Notes: generated by a model from the sequence alone, not told the origin. Shown: positions 34,536-46,550, counted from the stretch's first letter. The stretch: DNA of 64,000 nucleotides from Pratylenchus scribneri (GCA_030063045.1 JAQSEB010000032.1:3410001-3474000); one strand, 5' to 3'. Program-made: numbers and translations.

Positions 34536-36298
34536 ATGAAGCAGTTATTGTTTTTTGTGATTTTTCTAGCAATTTTTTATATCATTCATGGCGCTGATCG
34601 AGGAATCACACTTGAGGTGAATTTAAATAAATAAAGATAGGATTTAATTTGACAAAAAATAAGAGAAAATTTTAGTGGTTTAATGGTTTATCTCAGACCA
34701 CCAAACTACATCCTTTCGATAGATCTTATAAAGACGTGTCGATTGGTATTGGAATATAATTTATCATGGTTTAGTCAAAATTAAAGGGTTTTAAACCATT
34801 TAAACCATCATATGGTTTAAGTTCAAAACTTATTTAAAATTGGTTAAACCAAATCATTATCAAACTATGCAACTTGAAGAGATCTATCATCAATCGATTA
34901 GGTATTGGGTATGGGTTCTAGGTCAAACCCATTGAACCATTATATACTTTTCGCCATTCTAATATTTCCTAATAATTAATATTTTCTAATATTTATAGGA
35001 AAAAGTCCGTAATTTGCAAGAATTTATTATTAAACGGCCAGTTATCAATTTGAACATGGAAAAATGGAAAACTTATGTTCAGGTTAATTTCGAATATTTC
35101 GTTTAAAATAATTTTACTAATTTTAGTCAACACCCCGTAATTATTCAATGATTGTGATGTTCACCGTCCTTTCCAACACAATGAATTGTCCAATTTGCAA
35201 GTATTCAAATATTATTTAATTTTAATTGCCCAAATATATTTTAGACCAGCCTATGAAGAATTTCTGATTCTGGCCAATTCCTATCGTTACACTTTTATGC
35301 ACACAAAATCGCTGTTTTTTGCCATTGTTGACTATGAGGAAGCACCGCAAATATTCAATTTGGTAAATTTCACATTTTAAATTTAATTTTAAAAAAATTC
35401 TTAAGATTAATTTGAACACAGCACCAGCAATTTTCCATTTCCCTGCCAAAGGTGCAAGACGTCCTCAAGTATAAATTAATTATTTATTAAATGATTTAAT
35501 ATGTTAATTGAAGGACTCAATGGATTTTCAACGTATGGGAATTGATGCGGATGCAATGGCCAAATTTGTTCAAGACCGAACGGATTTACACGTAAATTTT
35601 TTTAAAAGAATTATAATTTTAATCAATTTTAGATCCGAATTTTACGACCACCAAGCTATGCGGCACCAGTTGTTATGTAAAAATTTTGAATTTTATTAAT
35701 TTTTAAATTTATTTTTAGACTTCTTCTGATTATGCTTGTCCTTGGGCTGCTCTATATGCGAAGGAATAATTTGGAATTTTTGTTCAATCGAACTTTTTGG
35801 GCTTCCGTTTGCCTCGTAAAAATCTCAAATAATTATTTTAATTAATGTAAATTTTAAAATTTAGGCCATTGTTTTTGCTTTTATGTCAGGCAAGTTTACA
35901 ATTTTACTAATTAAAATTAATTTTTGGGTTGAATTCAAGGTCAAATGTGGAATCATATTCGTGGCCCCCCGTTCATGATGACCCATCCGCAGACACGTGA
36001 GACCTCATTCATTCACGGAAGTACCCAATATCAATTGATCGCCGAAACGTACATCGTGCTTGGCTTATATGCCGGGGTTACGGCCGGCATTGTTATTTTG
36101 AATGATGCGGCGTCCGGCACAACGGATCCGGGCAAAAGAAAATGTAATCCACATTAAAATTACATTAATTTTGTTTGTTTTTTTTTCACAGTTATGGCCT
36201 GCAGCGGAATTGGTTTAGTTGTGATTTTCTTCAGTCTTTTACTTTCCGTGTTCAGAGGAAAATATCATGGATATCCATACCATTTCCTATTCAGTTAG
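34536..36298 (+). CDS. TUSC3: Oligosaccharyltransferase subunit OST3/OST6 (TUSC3/MAGT1 family)
   Basis: Thioredoxin-like subunit of the ER oligosaccharyltransferase that holds substrate cysteines during N-glycosylation. A signal peptide ([20 protein letters not shown]) is followed by a thioredoxin fold with the CXXC motif MNCPICKPAYEEF and then [13 protein letters not shown]. Four membrane helices follow, including [33 protein letters not shown] with HIRGPPFM (strongly conserved), [18 protein letters not shown], and [18 protein letters not shown]. The stop is at 36296-36298. The first intron contains a repeat element. Confidence 0.92.
34690..34965. repeat. MITE-like element, family B, copy 1
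   Basis: Intronic (OST3 gene). The left end has TAATGGTTTATC and GATAGATCTTATAAAGAC; the right end carries inverse counterparts (AGAGATCTATCATCAATCGA, CATTGAACCATTA). The centre is rich in GGTTTAAACC words. Confidence 0.6.
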
Positions 36299-36565
36299 AT
36301 TGAATAAATAAATGGAGATGGATGAATTTTAAATAATTTTGGGGATCATCTTTTGCCTATTTATTATAATTTTGGACTTATTTCTTTAATTTTATTACAC
36401 ATTTGAAGTTTGAACATTAATTTATCGTAAAAAGAATAAATTTGTTAATTTCAATATTTATATTTGCCTATATTTAATCGATTTTAATAATTTCGATTTA
36501 TATTTACTTTTTATTTATTTAAATTTAAAATCATTTATTTATAATTAAATTTAAGTAGATTATCA

Positions 36566-39500
36566 ATGGATATTCAATTGAATTTTCTACAATTTCAACC
36601 ACAGAAAAACTGGTTGGTTTTAATATTATTATTTAATTAAGTAAATTCATTTATTTAAAGGTTCGATTATTTTGTAAACCGACAAGAAATATTTAATTTG
36701 TTCAATTCTTGTGAAGGTAAAAATATTATTAAAATTATTTTTAATATTAAATTTAGATAATCAATTACTTATTAATTTATGCGATCAATTTATTGAACAA
36801 GCCTTGCTGGCCGATCGTGATTTGGCACAATTCGATCAAAAACATTTTGATCAAGGTAACAATTGAATAGAATTTAATTAATTTTGATAAATTAACAGAG
36901 GATTTTATTTGTCTTCGACATAAATCTGAGGATCTTTGGCTATTTGCAATTTGTTGTTTTGCCTCCACTGGTTGGGATCTCAACGCACTAAATAAAAGGT
37001 ATAAATTAATTAAAATCAATAAAATATTCTGCTGATTTTCCAGTTCAAATATTATTCGAATTCAAGCATTCTTCAACAGATTAATTCGTTGGGCATTTGA
37101 GAATGAAAATGAGGTTAATTAATCAATTTAAATTAATTTAATAATAATTAAATTGCATTTTAGCAATCACTTTTGGATGATCCATTCGCATTTATTTGTT
37201 CTATCATTTCAACCGAAAAATTCACTCCATCGGCCATATTTTTTGCTTGGCTTTACGCCAGATGGATTTTTACGGTGAATTTGGATGCCAAATTTCCAAT
37301 TATTCCAGCAAAACCGACCGTCAGCAATCCGTAAATTATTTTATTTTTTTTAATTTATGCATATATAATAAAATTAAGATATCAATATGTGGACGCAAAT
37401 TTATTGCAAGCCGAAAAATTGGCCCAATCAACAATTGAAGTACAACAAAAAATGCAGCAAGCGGTGAAATTAATGAATCAATTGATTGAATATGAGGGAA
37501 AATTGGAAATTGAAGGAATTGACATTCCCCTGAAAGAATGCTTTTACCCTAAATTGGACATTATTACAAAGGTTTTGGCCTCAAATAATTTTTTTTTTTA
37601 ATTTAATTTTTTAAGGAACATTCCATATTGGCCATTTTAGATTTCCCAAAACCAAATTTTGAGAATGGAAAATTTCATTTGGAAAGAATTGTGTTTAAAA
37701 TGATTACATCTTTCGATTTAATGGTCGCTCATTTTTGTTCTCTACATTTTACACAAAGCAGAATTCATTTGGAGGAGGTAAATTTTTTTAACATATTTTT
37801 TTAATAAATTTTTTGAAGCTTCGAAATTATTGGACAAATGTGAATAAAGAAAATTTACAAAATAAAAATTATTTAATTACAATTAATGAGGACGAAATAA
37901 TGTGTTATTCAATTGCGCTTGGTTTAATTCAGGTTAATTTTAATAAAATAAAAATGGAAAATATTTAAAATGACGAAAAAAAATTATTAACGGTTTAATG
38001 GTTCAATTTTCTTTCTTATAGTCCCCCAAACCATATATCTATCGATAGATCTCTTCGAGCTGCATCATTTGATAATGATATGATTTTTAGCTTTGGTTTA
38101 ACCAAATTTAAATTGGTTTTGAGCCAAATATCATAGATGGTTTAAACATTATAAAATCTTTAATATTTGATCAAATTCATCACTGAATTTATATCAATCA
38201 ACGCGTCTTGATGGGATCTATCGATTGGATTTAGGGTTGGGGGCTCTAATAAGATAACCCATTAAACTACTAAAATCTTTCGTCATTTTCTATTTCATAA
38301 AAATTAAATTTTGATCAATAAAAATAATTTATTCAGGTCAATGTTAACCTAGACGGAGAAGAACCATTAATTGAATTTGCTAAACATCGACCAAAACAAC
38401 GACAAATTCCAACAAATTTATTGATTGAAATGTTAAAAAATGGAAGTTTTCGAATACCAACATTGTTTCGTGAAAGGGAATTACGCGTGGACGCAATGCA
38501 AAGATTACTCATTCAGGTGAATTATTTTTAATATAAAACAAATTTAAATTAATTTTAAAGAATTTTAATGCTGAATTAAATGAATTGAGAAGAACAAATC
38601 AATCAAATCAATATGGATTACTTCTTGGGTCAATTTATTTTTTATGCACTCATTGCCATGGATTTGCGGATACATTCACAAATATGGGCTTACAAATTGA
38701 TGGATTCCGCATAAGGAATTTTACAAATATTTCCACTGTTGAAGTACCGCAAGTTCCATCAGAAGAACGATTTCAAGGTTTTTTCACATTTAAATGAAAA
38801 TAAATTATTAAATTTAAGACAAATAATAAATATTAAAATAAAAATTATTTACAAATTAAGTCATTTTTTGAATCTATTTTATATTAAATTTTCATAGAAA
38901 AAGAATATTGGTCGTGGGTGGGATTCGAACCTACGCCCTTTGGTTTAAAAAGACCACTCTATTCGCCAATTGACGAAAAATTTCATCTGTTAAAAATTAA
39001 TTTTTAAACCAAGTTTTAAAATTTTTTAATGTCATATTATAATTACAAATCTAGGTAAAAATATATTTTTATAACTATCAGGCCCTAATAATAAATATTT
39101 TAAATTATAAAATTATTAATTAAATTAAATTTAGAATTATCCAATGACCGAAATGCATTGTGGAATTTATTGACAACATTTGACATAAATATTTTACGAA
39201 ATTCCTTTGACCGACTCGATTTCCAGCTTAAAATTATTGCCAAAAAAGTTAATTTATTTTAATTTATTTTAAATTAATTATAAATTTAGATGATATTTTC
39301 CCCAATAATTGCCGACCCGATTTTGAGCACAGCCGGTGAACGATTTTTTAATCGATTTCAAATTATGCTCTGGAAAATGGAACAACTCGCTCGATTGGGG
39401 GTTTTTTATTTAATTTTTTAAATAAAAATTTGTTAATAAATTTCAGAATGAAGAGAAATGGAAAAAATTTGTGAATAAATTCAGCGAAGAGTGTAAAGCC

Positions 39501-41953
39501 ATTGGGGAACATCCATATTTGATATTATTTGATGCATTGAGAATGCAGGTACAAATTTAAATATTAAATAAAATATTAATTTGAATTATTCAGCTTGCCA
39601 ATTGGAATTGCAATTTTTATAGGCCAATTGATCGGAATGAATTTTTGAAAGATACAGTGGAGCTGAAAAAATTGGTTGATCCAACAATAAAGGGAATGTC
39701 AATGAAAAATAAACAATCATTTCAATCACTCAGCAAAGATGTGAGTTTTTATTAATTAAATTTAAATTAATTTTATTTTATAATTTAAGTTAATTTCATA
39801 CATTCTGAATAATCGCGAATGGAAATTTGTCCTCGAAAATTTACGGGACCATCCTCAGTTCGACTCTCCATTTACAAATTTTGCCGTCTTATTTTCCACG
39901 TTTTTCAGTAAATTACAGGAAAATAAACGAAATGAAGCATTCAAAATAGCGCATGAAGTCATGTGGAGAGTTATATCACAACCCTTTTTGTTGGATTCAT
40001 CAATAAGGTAAAAATATTAATTGATTTTTTTTTTTATTTTGGTATCAATTTTAGTCAATAAAAAATAGTTTAAACACCCCAAAAACCTATTCTTATTTTT
40101 TTTAGCTAAAAAATTTATTTGACCTTGCTGAGGTTCGAACCCACGACCTCCATCCAACTTCCTCACTCTCTTCCCGAATCGGCTAAAAAATTGCAAAAAG
40201 TTGCGACTTGGCCTCATTTGACGGCTTCTAGGGCCCAGGGTTTTGAGAATTTTTACCCTATAAACCATATATTTTTGGAAAGCCCACATTCCTGCGCATT
40301 TTTCTTTCTCCCGGCCCAAAAATCAAAATATTAAATATTTTATTTATTTTATTTAAATATCAATTTAATTTTTAGTCAACAAAAAGCTGTCATCAACAAA
40401 GAACAATTATTGGATGTGTTAAATAGTATAAAGGTAAATATAATTTAAATAAAAAATAATTTAAAATAATTTTTTTAAAGGATTTCGACGTAATTAGCAT
40501 ATTTATTGGATTGACTTCTTTTATCTATAATTTTATGCTTTCAACAAATCAAAAACCATTCAACATTTCATTGAATATTACCGCATCTGAATCAATGATG
40601 GATACCTCAATTTGTGGTGATGATGGAGCATCCTCAATTCATCAACAAAATTATTCCATTCAATTACTTCGAATGGTTGGGAGGAATATTTACGAAGACA
40701 GTCCGGAATTTTGGAAGCCAGTTAAAATTGACAGGTAAAATTACATTAAGACCAGAATAATTTATTTAATAATGAGAAATGTGCACATATCAAATCGAAC
40801 ATTATTTATTAGTGGCAAAATTTAAACTTTTTTGGGTATATTTTTGTTAAATTTTTAGAGAAAATTGCATAAAAATTTTTTGACTAAATAAATAATTATT
40901 CGTCGCTGGTGGGATTCGAACCTGCGTCCTTTTGGTCTAAAAGACTACTCTCTTCACCAATTGACCAAAATTTCCACTCGAGAAAAATTACTTTTAAAAA
41001 ACAAAGTTTTGTTTTTTTATGCTTATTTATAATTATAGGAAAATATTTGGATAACTATCCGGGAACTAAAAATTATTATTAATTTATTCCAAAATAATTT
41101 AATATTTTTAGTTCCTATGAAATTGATGTTCCCTACATTGAAAGGGTTTTGGATTTATTGTGCAGGCAGGCAAAATTGGTTGCCCCAATTTATTTGCCTT
41201 GGCTCCGATTCCGTGCCGATTATGCTTTTGGTTCAATTTTTAAATTGTTATTTAATTAAAATTAATTTTTCAGCACGAGAAAAATATCACAAATCTGCCA
41301 AATTGTATTTGGAAATTTTGATGGCATTTGAGCGCGGTTTGCTGGGAAAACCGGGAATTGCGGACGAACAAGACAATGAATTGGCAAAAAAACAAGTCGA
41401 ACGGATTCAAAGAGACAAAAATACGGTTTGAATTTTTATTCGATTTTAAATTGTTTTAAATATTCAGATTTATGGCAAACTTTCCTTGTCACTTTATTTC
41501 CTTCAAATGCCAACATTGGCCACAATTGTTGGACAAATGCGATCGCCAGAAAATAAAGAAAAGGAGAAAGAAAAGGAAAATTCGTATTTGAATATGGTCG
41601 ACTTACTTTTGAGGAAAACGCCAATTACTGTCGATTCGGGACCAACATATTTTCCATTGATTTCGGATATTCATTTGATGGAGAGGATGGCAGGTTTAAC
41701 CAAAAATTAATTTATTTTAATATAAATTAATTTCTAGCCATTTATGAACCTTTGGACTTTTTACTGTACAGGCAATCATTGGTAATTTTTTAAAATATAT
41801 TTTTTAAGTAAAATTATTGTCAATTTTTAGCTAAAATCAATGCCCACCAGAGCAATCAATATGAATAATTCGGTGGAAACATTGAATCGGGAATACAAAA
41901 GGAGGAAAGAGAGATTTATTGAAGTGCTTTACAAACAATTTTTTATTGTTTAA
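36566..41953 (+). CDS. ints-8: Integrator complex subunit 8-like protein
   Basis: About 18 exons. It resembles INTS8, the Integrator subunit that links PP2A to the complex on paused RNA polymerase II. Supporting pieces are SAIFFAWLYARWIFTVNLDA and IIPAKPT (position and pattern of the INTS8 N-terminal helical region), the KAVINKEQLLDVLNSIKDFD region followed by ISIFIGLTSFIYNFM, the TPR-like REKYHKSAKLYLEILMAFER, and a basic C-terminus NREYKRRKERFIEVLYKQFF corresponding to the conserved INTS8 tail. Sequence similarity is spread and low in the middle, so the identification rests on several partial matches. Introns carry one MITE-like and three tRNA-derived repeats. It begins 267 bp after OST3 and ends 170 bp before TSR2. 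A TPR protein of another complex is the alternative. Confidence 0.65.
37980..38335. repeat. MITE-like element, family B, copy 2
   Basis: Intronic (INTS8-like gene). It contains CGGTTTAATGGTTC and ATCGATAGATCTCTTCGAG at the left, and CGTCTTGATGGGATCTATCG and CCCATTAAACTAC at the right, in inverse relation. The internal text resembles copy 1 at 34690. Confidence 0.6.
38880..39110 (-). repeat. tRNA-derived SINE-like element, copy 1
   Basis: On the minus strand an RNA polymerase III B box, GGTTCGAATCC (complement of 38913-38927), follows an A-box-like TCAATTGGCGAATAGAG about 40 bases upstream. The AT-rich sequence to the right (to about 39110, ending ATAACTATCAGGCCCTAATA) is shared with copies at 40780 and 43930. 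Intronic in the INTS8-like gene. Not a working tRNA: the stems do not pair well. Confidence 0.7.
40030..40335 (-). repeat. tRNA-derived SINE-like element, divergent copy 2
   Basis: Contains GAGGTTCGAACCCACGACCT (about 40129-40148), a B box on the minus strand, with a partner region ATCGGCTAAAAAATTG. The body differs from the other three intronic copies, so it may be a second subfamily. It lies in an intron of the INTS8-like gene. Confidence 0.55.
40780..41095 (-). repeat. tRNA-derived SINE-like element, copy 3
   Basis: The minus-strand head TTGGTCAATTGGTGAAGAGA and B box GGTTCGAATCCCACC are followed, on the plus strand to the right, by the shared body ending GGATAACTATCCGGGAACTA. Intronic in the INTS8-like gene. 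Confidence 0.7.
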
Positions 41954-42123
41954 TTTTTTTTTATTTATTTTTGTTTATTTTATTTTCTGTGTTTTGTTTC
42001 TCAAAGTGCATAAAAAAAGCTTTAAAATGTAGTAATTTTTAATTGTAAAATAATTGAAAAAAAATATTATTTTTCAAATATTTATTAATATTACTATTTA
42101 CTTATTATATCAAATTAAAGGAA

Positions 42124-42987
42124 ATGTCAAAATCAAGCAGCAGAATTTCGGAAGTACAATATGAAAAATATAAAGAAATTGTACGACTTGTTCTTAATAC
42201 ATGGCCTTGCTATCAATTTGCTATAAAAAATCAGCTAGGTGGCAATGAAACTGCGGCTAAGGTAATATTTACTAATTTTGGATATTACTATTAAATTTAT
42301 AAAAAAAAATTATTCAAAAACATCGAAAAGAATTTAGCGGTTCAATGAGTTTAGGGCTAGACATCCTAATAAAATTTTAGGGTTTTAAACCGTTTAACTT
42401 TCCTTTTTGGTTCAAAATTAAATTGGTAAATTCAAAGTCTAGAACCAAGTTCGATGTCTAGGACAAAATCATTTAACCATTAATTTCCATTTTAAATACT
42501 TTTCATATTTTTCCCTTATAAAATTAAATGTTTCCAATTTAATTATTATTGGGCTTAAATTTTAATTTCTTCTATTAATAAATAATGTTTTAAGGACAAT
42601 TGGTTTTGTGAAGTGCTCGCCGAACATATTTGCAATAAAATGGACCTTTACACTTTTGAACTGTCGGAATGGATTGCCGAAATATTAAACAATGAATTTG
42701 ATACAATCTCCGAAGATGGAACATTGGACCCAACTTCCAAACTGCTTTTACAAATGAGGAATTGGTTAATGGGCAGAGGGAAGGAAAATGCGGAAGAACA
42801 GCATCAAAAATTGGAAGAAAATATTCAAAAATTAAAATCAATCGCAAATAAACAAGTAATTATTTTATTTTTAATTAATTTAACCCTTCAAAATTTACAG
42901 AATACTTGTGTGGCCCCTCAAAAAGTGGATGAAGACAGCTCATCAAGCGATGATAATGGGCAAGAAGACAGTGAAAATGAAAATTAA
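42124..42987 (+). CDS. TSR2: Pre-rRNA-processing protein TSR2
   Basis: Chaperone that carries ribosomal protein eS26 to the nucleus and the pre-40S particle. Three exons encode about 165 residues. Family features: IVRLVLNTWPCYQFAIKNQL and GGNETAAKDNW (the WP..QLAV..GGG-type motif), LAEHICNKMDLYTFELSEWI, the LNNEFDTISEDGT stretch, and the acidic Ser/Asp-rich C-terminus (DEDSSSSDDNGQEDSENEN) that is typical of TSR2. The first intron (about 42262-42595) has a degenerate family B repeat. It lies 170 bp after the previous + strand gene. Confidence 0.85.
42325..42485. repeat. Degenerate family B repeat remnant
   Basis: Intronic. It has AGCGGTTCAATGAG, GGGTTTTAAACCGTTTAA and GTCTAGGACAAAATCATTTA, resembling the family B elements in nearby genes. 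Boundaries are uncertain. Confidence 0.4.
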
Positions 42988-43071
42988 TTTTACAAATACC
43001 AATACAATTTTGTTGAATTTTATATTTATTTATTCGTTGTTTGCAATAAAATTTAAAAAACGAAACAATAA

Positions 43072-45557
43072 ATTGAAGATCTAAACGATATCTCTGATGG
43101 TCAATTCCCGTGCTGGGTTTTTTGGTAATGATTTGATGGTGCCCCAACCATTGCATTCAATATTGCCGATTATAATGTGGTCAGCATTGATTTTCCGGTC
43201 ATTGGAAATCCGCAATCGCATTCTGGAAATCCGGAAGAATATCGAAGCCATATGCTTGCATTTCAATCTCAGGTAACCGAATTTAAAGATATTGATTAAA
43301 TAATGAAAAATAGGCACGATTAATTCAACAAACGCCAACCAAAAATGATGATGAAAATTGGGGAGGTGGAGGAGCGACAAAACGAACTCGTGAACAATCG
43401 CCAAATGATGGTGGTCGTCAACCGTTGGTCAAACGACAGCCGGATGCTTCGGTGAAATCAAATGTTATCCCAATTAGTTTTTTGTCTCCATATGTCAATA
43501 AGTAAGCCATTTATTTAAATATAGAAAATAATATTTAATAATTAAGATGGCGAATTTGTGGGATTGTTAGCGCAAAGGACCAACAAATCAAGGAGATTAA
43601 CAATGCCCGAGGAAGTTTCAAAGTTTTTGGTTTTGTTATTACGGACCAAGCCGGCTCTGCAATTCGAATCAGTGCTTTTGGTGAAATTGCTGAGAAGTTC
43701 TTCCCAATGGTTCAAAATGGAGCGGTAAATCCTTAATTATATTATTTTTATAAATAAAATTAATTAAATTAGGTTTATTATGTGAGTGGAGGAACCAAGC
43801 CTGGTGCAATCAAATCTGCGAATAAACAATTCAACAACACCGGACATGATTATGAAATTGTGTTGGATCGTGAGTCAGAGGTTACTTTATCTTTAATATG
43901 AAATTAAAATATCAAAATAAAGGTTATCCATAATAACAAAATTTAGATGTTAGTTTTCGAATTTATTTTTACTAAATTTTGGGAAAAAATGCAAAAAAAA
44001 AAATATCAAAATCGGTTTTTTGATCAAAAAAAATTACTGGACACGGGTTCGAACACACGACGTCATTCAAACCAGACTACCCTCTTCACCAATTGACCAA
44101 AATATCCACTTTTGAAAATCAATTTTAAAAATCAAATTAAAATTTTTTCCATACTTTTATATTGGGTATAGGAAAAAAATTGCATAACTCTCTAGACCCT
44201 ACTAATATTATTTGTTATTGAAGGTGGTTTATTGCCATGAACAATTTGAACCGCCAAAACTGAAATTGAAGCCAGTGCTTTTGTCCAATATTCCACAATA
44301 TGTCAATGAATGCATCGATGTTCACGCCATTGTTGAACGTATTTCCGAAATTACTCAGGTTAAAAAATGTCTAATCTTTTTCTATAAAAATACAAAATTT
44401 AGGTTACTACGAAGAAAGACCAAAAGCAATTGGACAAGCGGGATATTTTCTTGGTTGACAAGTCCGGAACGGAAACCTGCCTGACGTTGTGGGGAAATGA
44501 AGCAAAGAATTTTTCAATTCCATTGGGAACCGTAATTGGAGTGAAAGGAGCATTGGTCAAAGAATTTAATGGTGAAATTTAGATTAAATTATGAATATAT
44601 TCAATGCCAATTTAGGTGGTTTCACACTTGGTTCCGGCTCTAGCACTCAAATATTTGAAAATCCTGAAGGCAACTACACTCAAGAATTATATGTTTGGTA
44701 CCGTGATCAAAAGCCAAATATGGAAATTAGGACAATCAGCACAAGTGTGGACGCATCCGGTGTATTCGGTGTGTTTATTATTGGAATTTATTCAAATTAA
44801 TTAATATTTATTTTAAGAGAGAGATTTTCGTCTGATTGGCCAAATTATGCAACTTAAACAAGACAATCTAATTGAGAATGAAAAGGGACAATATTTCTTC
44901 GTTAAAGCAATCATAAATTCGGTGAAAAGTGACCAAGCGATTTATCAGGTTTTTACTCAATATTTTATGTTCAAAGATTTTTTTGTAGGCTTGTCCAAAA
45001 CAAGGATGTAAGAAAAAGGTGGTTTCGGATGGAAATCGATATCGATGCGAAAAATGCAATGAGGAATTCGATGTTTATACGAATATGATCATGTTACAAG
45101 TTGAATTGGCCGACTTCACCGGCACTGCATGGGTCACACTTTTTGATGAAATGGCCACAAGTACTCAAAATTACTTTAATTATCTAATTTTAATGAAAAT
45201 TTCAGAATTTCTTGGCCTCAACGGAGATCAACTGGCACAATTGTTGCGTGAAGATGTGAGTTTTGACAATAAAAATTCAACAATTAATTTTAAATTCCTT
45301 TAGCACAATCAATTTGAGGCCATCTTCGAAAGAATTCGTTCTCGTCCTTACCAATTCCGTGTCCGCATTCGCTTCGAAACGTACAATGTATGTTTATAGA
45401 TTAAAAAAATATGACTCAAAAATGTCAATATTTTAAGGATCAGCAACAGATAAGATGGACCATATTTGACCTGAAGCCAGTGCCTAACGAGAAATATAAG
45501 CAGCTTTACCAAACTGCACTGAAAGAAGTTGAACAAGTTACCACTGATTACTATTAA
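43072..45557 (+). CDS. rpa-1: Replication protein A 70-kDa subunit (N-terminus uncertain)
   Basis: Single-stranded-DNA-binding protein for replication and repair. After a short N-terminal part (DISDGQFPCWVF, then IDFPVIGNPQ) and a linker, the OB folds are clear: PISFLSPYVNKWRICGIVSA to FGEIAEKFFPMVQNGAVYYV (DBD-A), then VDKSGTETCLTLWG and the VIGVKGALVKEFNGGFTLGS pattern (DBD-B). DBD-C carries a zinc ribbon ACPKQGCKKKV ... YRCEKCNEEFD, followed by VELADFTGTAWVTLFDE and the C-terminal YQFRVRIRFETYN. The stop is at 45555-45557. No in-frame ATG was found for the N-terminal protein-interaction domain; the coordinate given is where the open frame begins. One intron holds a tRNA-derived repeat. Confidence 0.9.
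43930..44215 (-). repeat. tRNA-derived SINE-like element, copy 4
   Basis: The minus-strand B box lies in ACACGGGTTCGAACACACGA (44040-44059) and the head in TTCACCAATTGACCAAAA. The body to the right ends GCATAACTCTCTAGACCCTA, matching copies 1 and 3. Intronic in the RPA70 gene. Confidence 0.7.
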
Positions 45558-45784
45558 AATTGATGATAAATGAATGATGTTTTGGATCTCTGAGAATGGA
45601 TCGGATTTTATCCGATCAACCCAAGGACTTTAAAATATTTGTCCATTTTTACACATTATTTATCAGTAATTGCCACTTTTATTTATTAATTTATGATAAA
45701 CTGATGAAAAATGCATTGGCAAACTTTATTAATTTGAAAGAATAAATTACATTTGATGAGTGTATCAATTATATCTTCTTTTCT

Positions 45785-46100
45785 TCATTGGTAATACAGT
45801 TCGAAATTGAAACCATCGTGTACTTCATAATCCTGGAGTGTAATATGGTCCTTAAGTGAACGAAATAAGAATCAAGATTTTAATAATAAATTTTACCTTG
45901 TATGTTGTATACCATTTTTTGAGGATAAGTTTGTCGGCCCTAGTGCCTGTTTGCGCAGCAACAAGTTTTTTCAAATCACCAATGGTATCTGTATAAATAG
46001 GAGGTACACATAGTTTAACATTTAATACAAAAAAACCTGTTGGATTGCATTTGATTCGGACTTTTTTGCCGAGTCGATCATTCACAGTGATTTCAATCAT
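45785..46100 (-). CDS. ubl-5: Ubiquitin-like protein 5 (UBL5/Hub1)
   Basis: Small ubiquitin-like modifier that acts in pre-mRNA splicing and, in nematodes, the mitochondrial unfolded protein response. Three exons give 73 residues, the standard length: [51 protein letters not shown], and [20 protein letters not shown] with the terminal Gln. As in all Hub1 proteins there is a YY dipeptide where ubiquitin has GG. The gene is convergent with RPA70. Confidence 0.97.
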
Positions 46101-46283
46101 TTTATTTAGTTTAGCAGTCCAAATATCAAAAATAAAAATTATATCGATCTAAAATTACTTAATAGAGTTAGTTTTTAAAAAAATGGATTTGGAAGTTGGA
46201 ATTGGAAGGTAGAGTAGAATGTAAAGTAGATTTATATTTATTCAATGCATCATTATTCATTAAATATGAACTTTAGCTAGCTT

Positions 46284-46550
46284 ATATGTGTTAGCGCTAA
46301 AACTGAAATTTCAGCTAAAACTGAAATTAGCTAGCTAAAACTGAAATTCCTCTAACTGTCTGCCACACTCTCTAACATGCTCTCCTTTTCTTTCTTTCTT
46401 TATATTTCCTATGTCACTCTCACTTTTCTCTGCATCTCTAACCAAAAAAGTGAGAAATAGTGTGTGAATTTCAGTTTTAGCTAGCTAATTTCAGTTTTAG
46501 CGGGTTTCAGTTTTAGCGCCCACATATGTATTATTATTATTAGCTAGCTC
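46284..46550. repeat. MITE-like element with repeated CTAAAACTGAAAT motifs
   Basis: Left side: GCTAGCTTATATG, then GCGCTAAAACTGAAATTTC and two more CTAAAACTGAAATT copies. Right side: the inverse ATTTCAGTTTTAG three times, ending TTTTAGCGCCCACATATG and GCTAGC. A pyrimidine-rich centre holds TTTCTTTCTTTC. It lies between the UBL5 and TDP-43 genes, near their start regions. Confidence 0.8.

Noticed and set aside
38905..38990. Functional tRNA gene
   Set aside because: A and B boxes exist, but the cloverleaf stems do not pair and the sequence is shared as a longer dispersed element.
43081..43404. 107-codon minus-strand ORF
   Set aside because: Antisense to the start of the RPA70 gene, where plus-strand exons are conserved.
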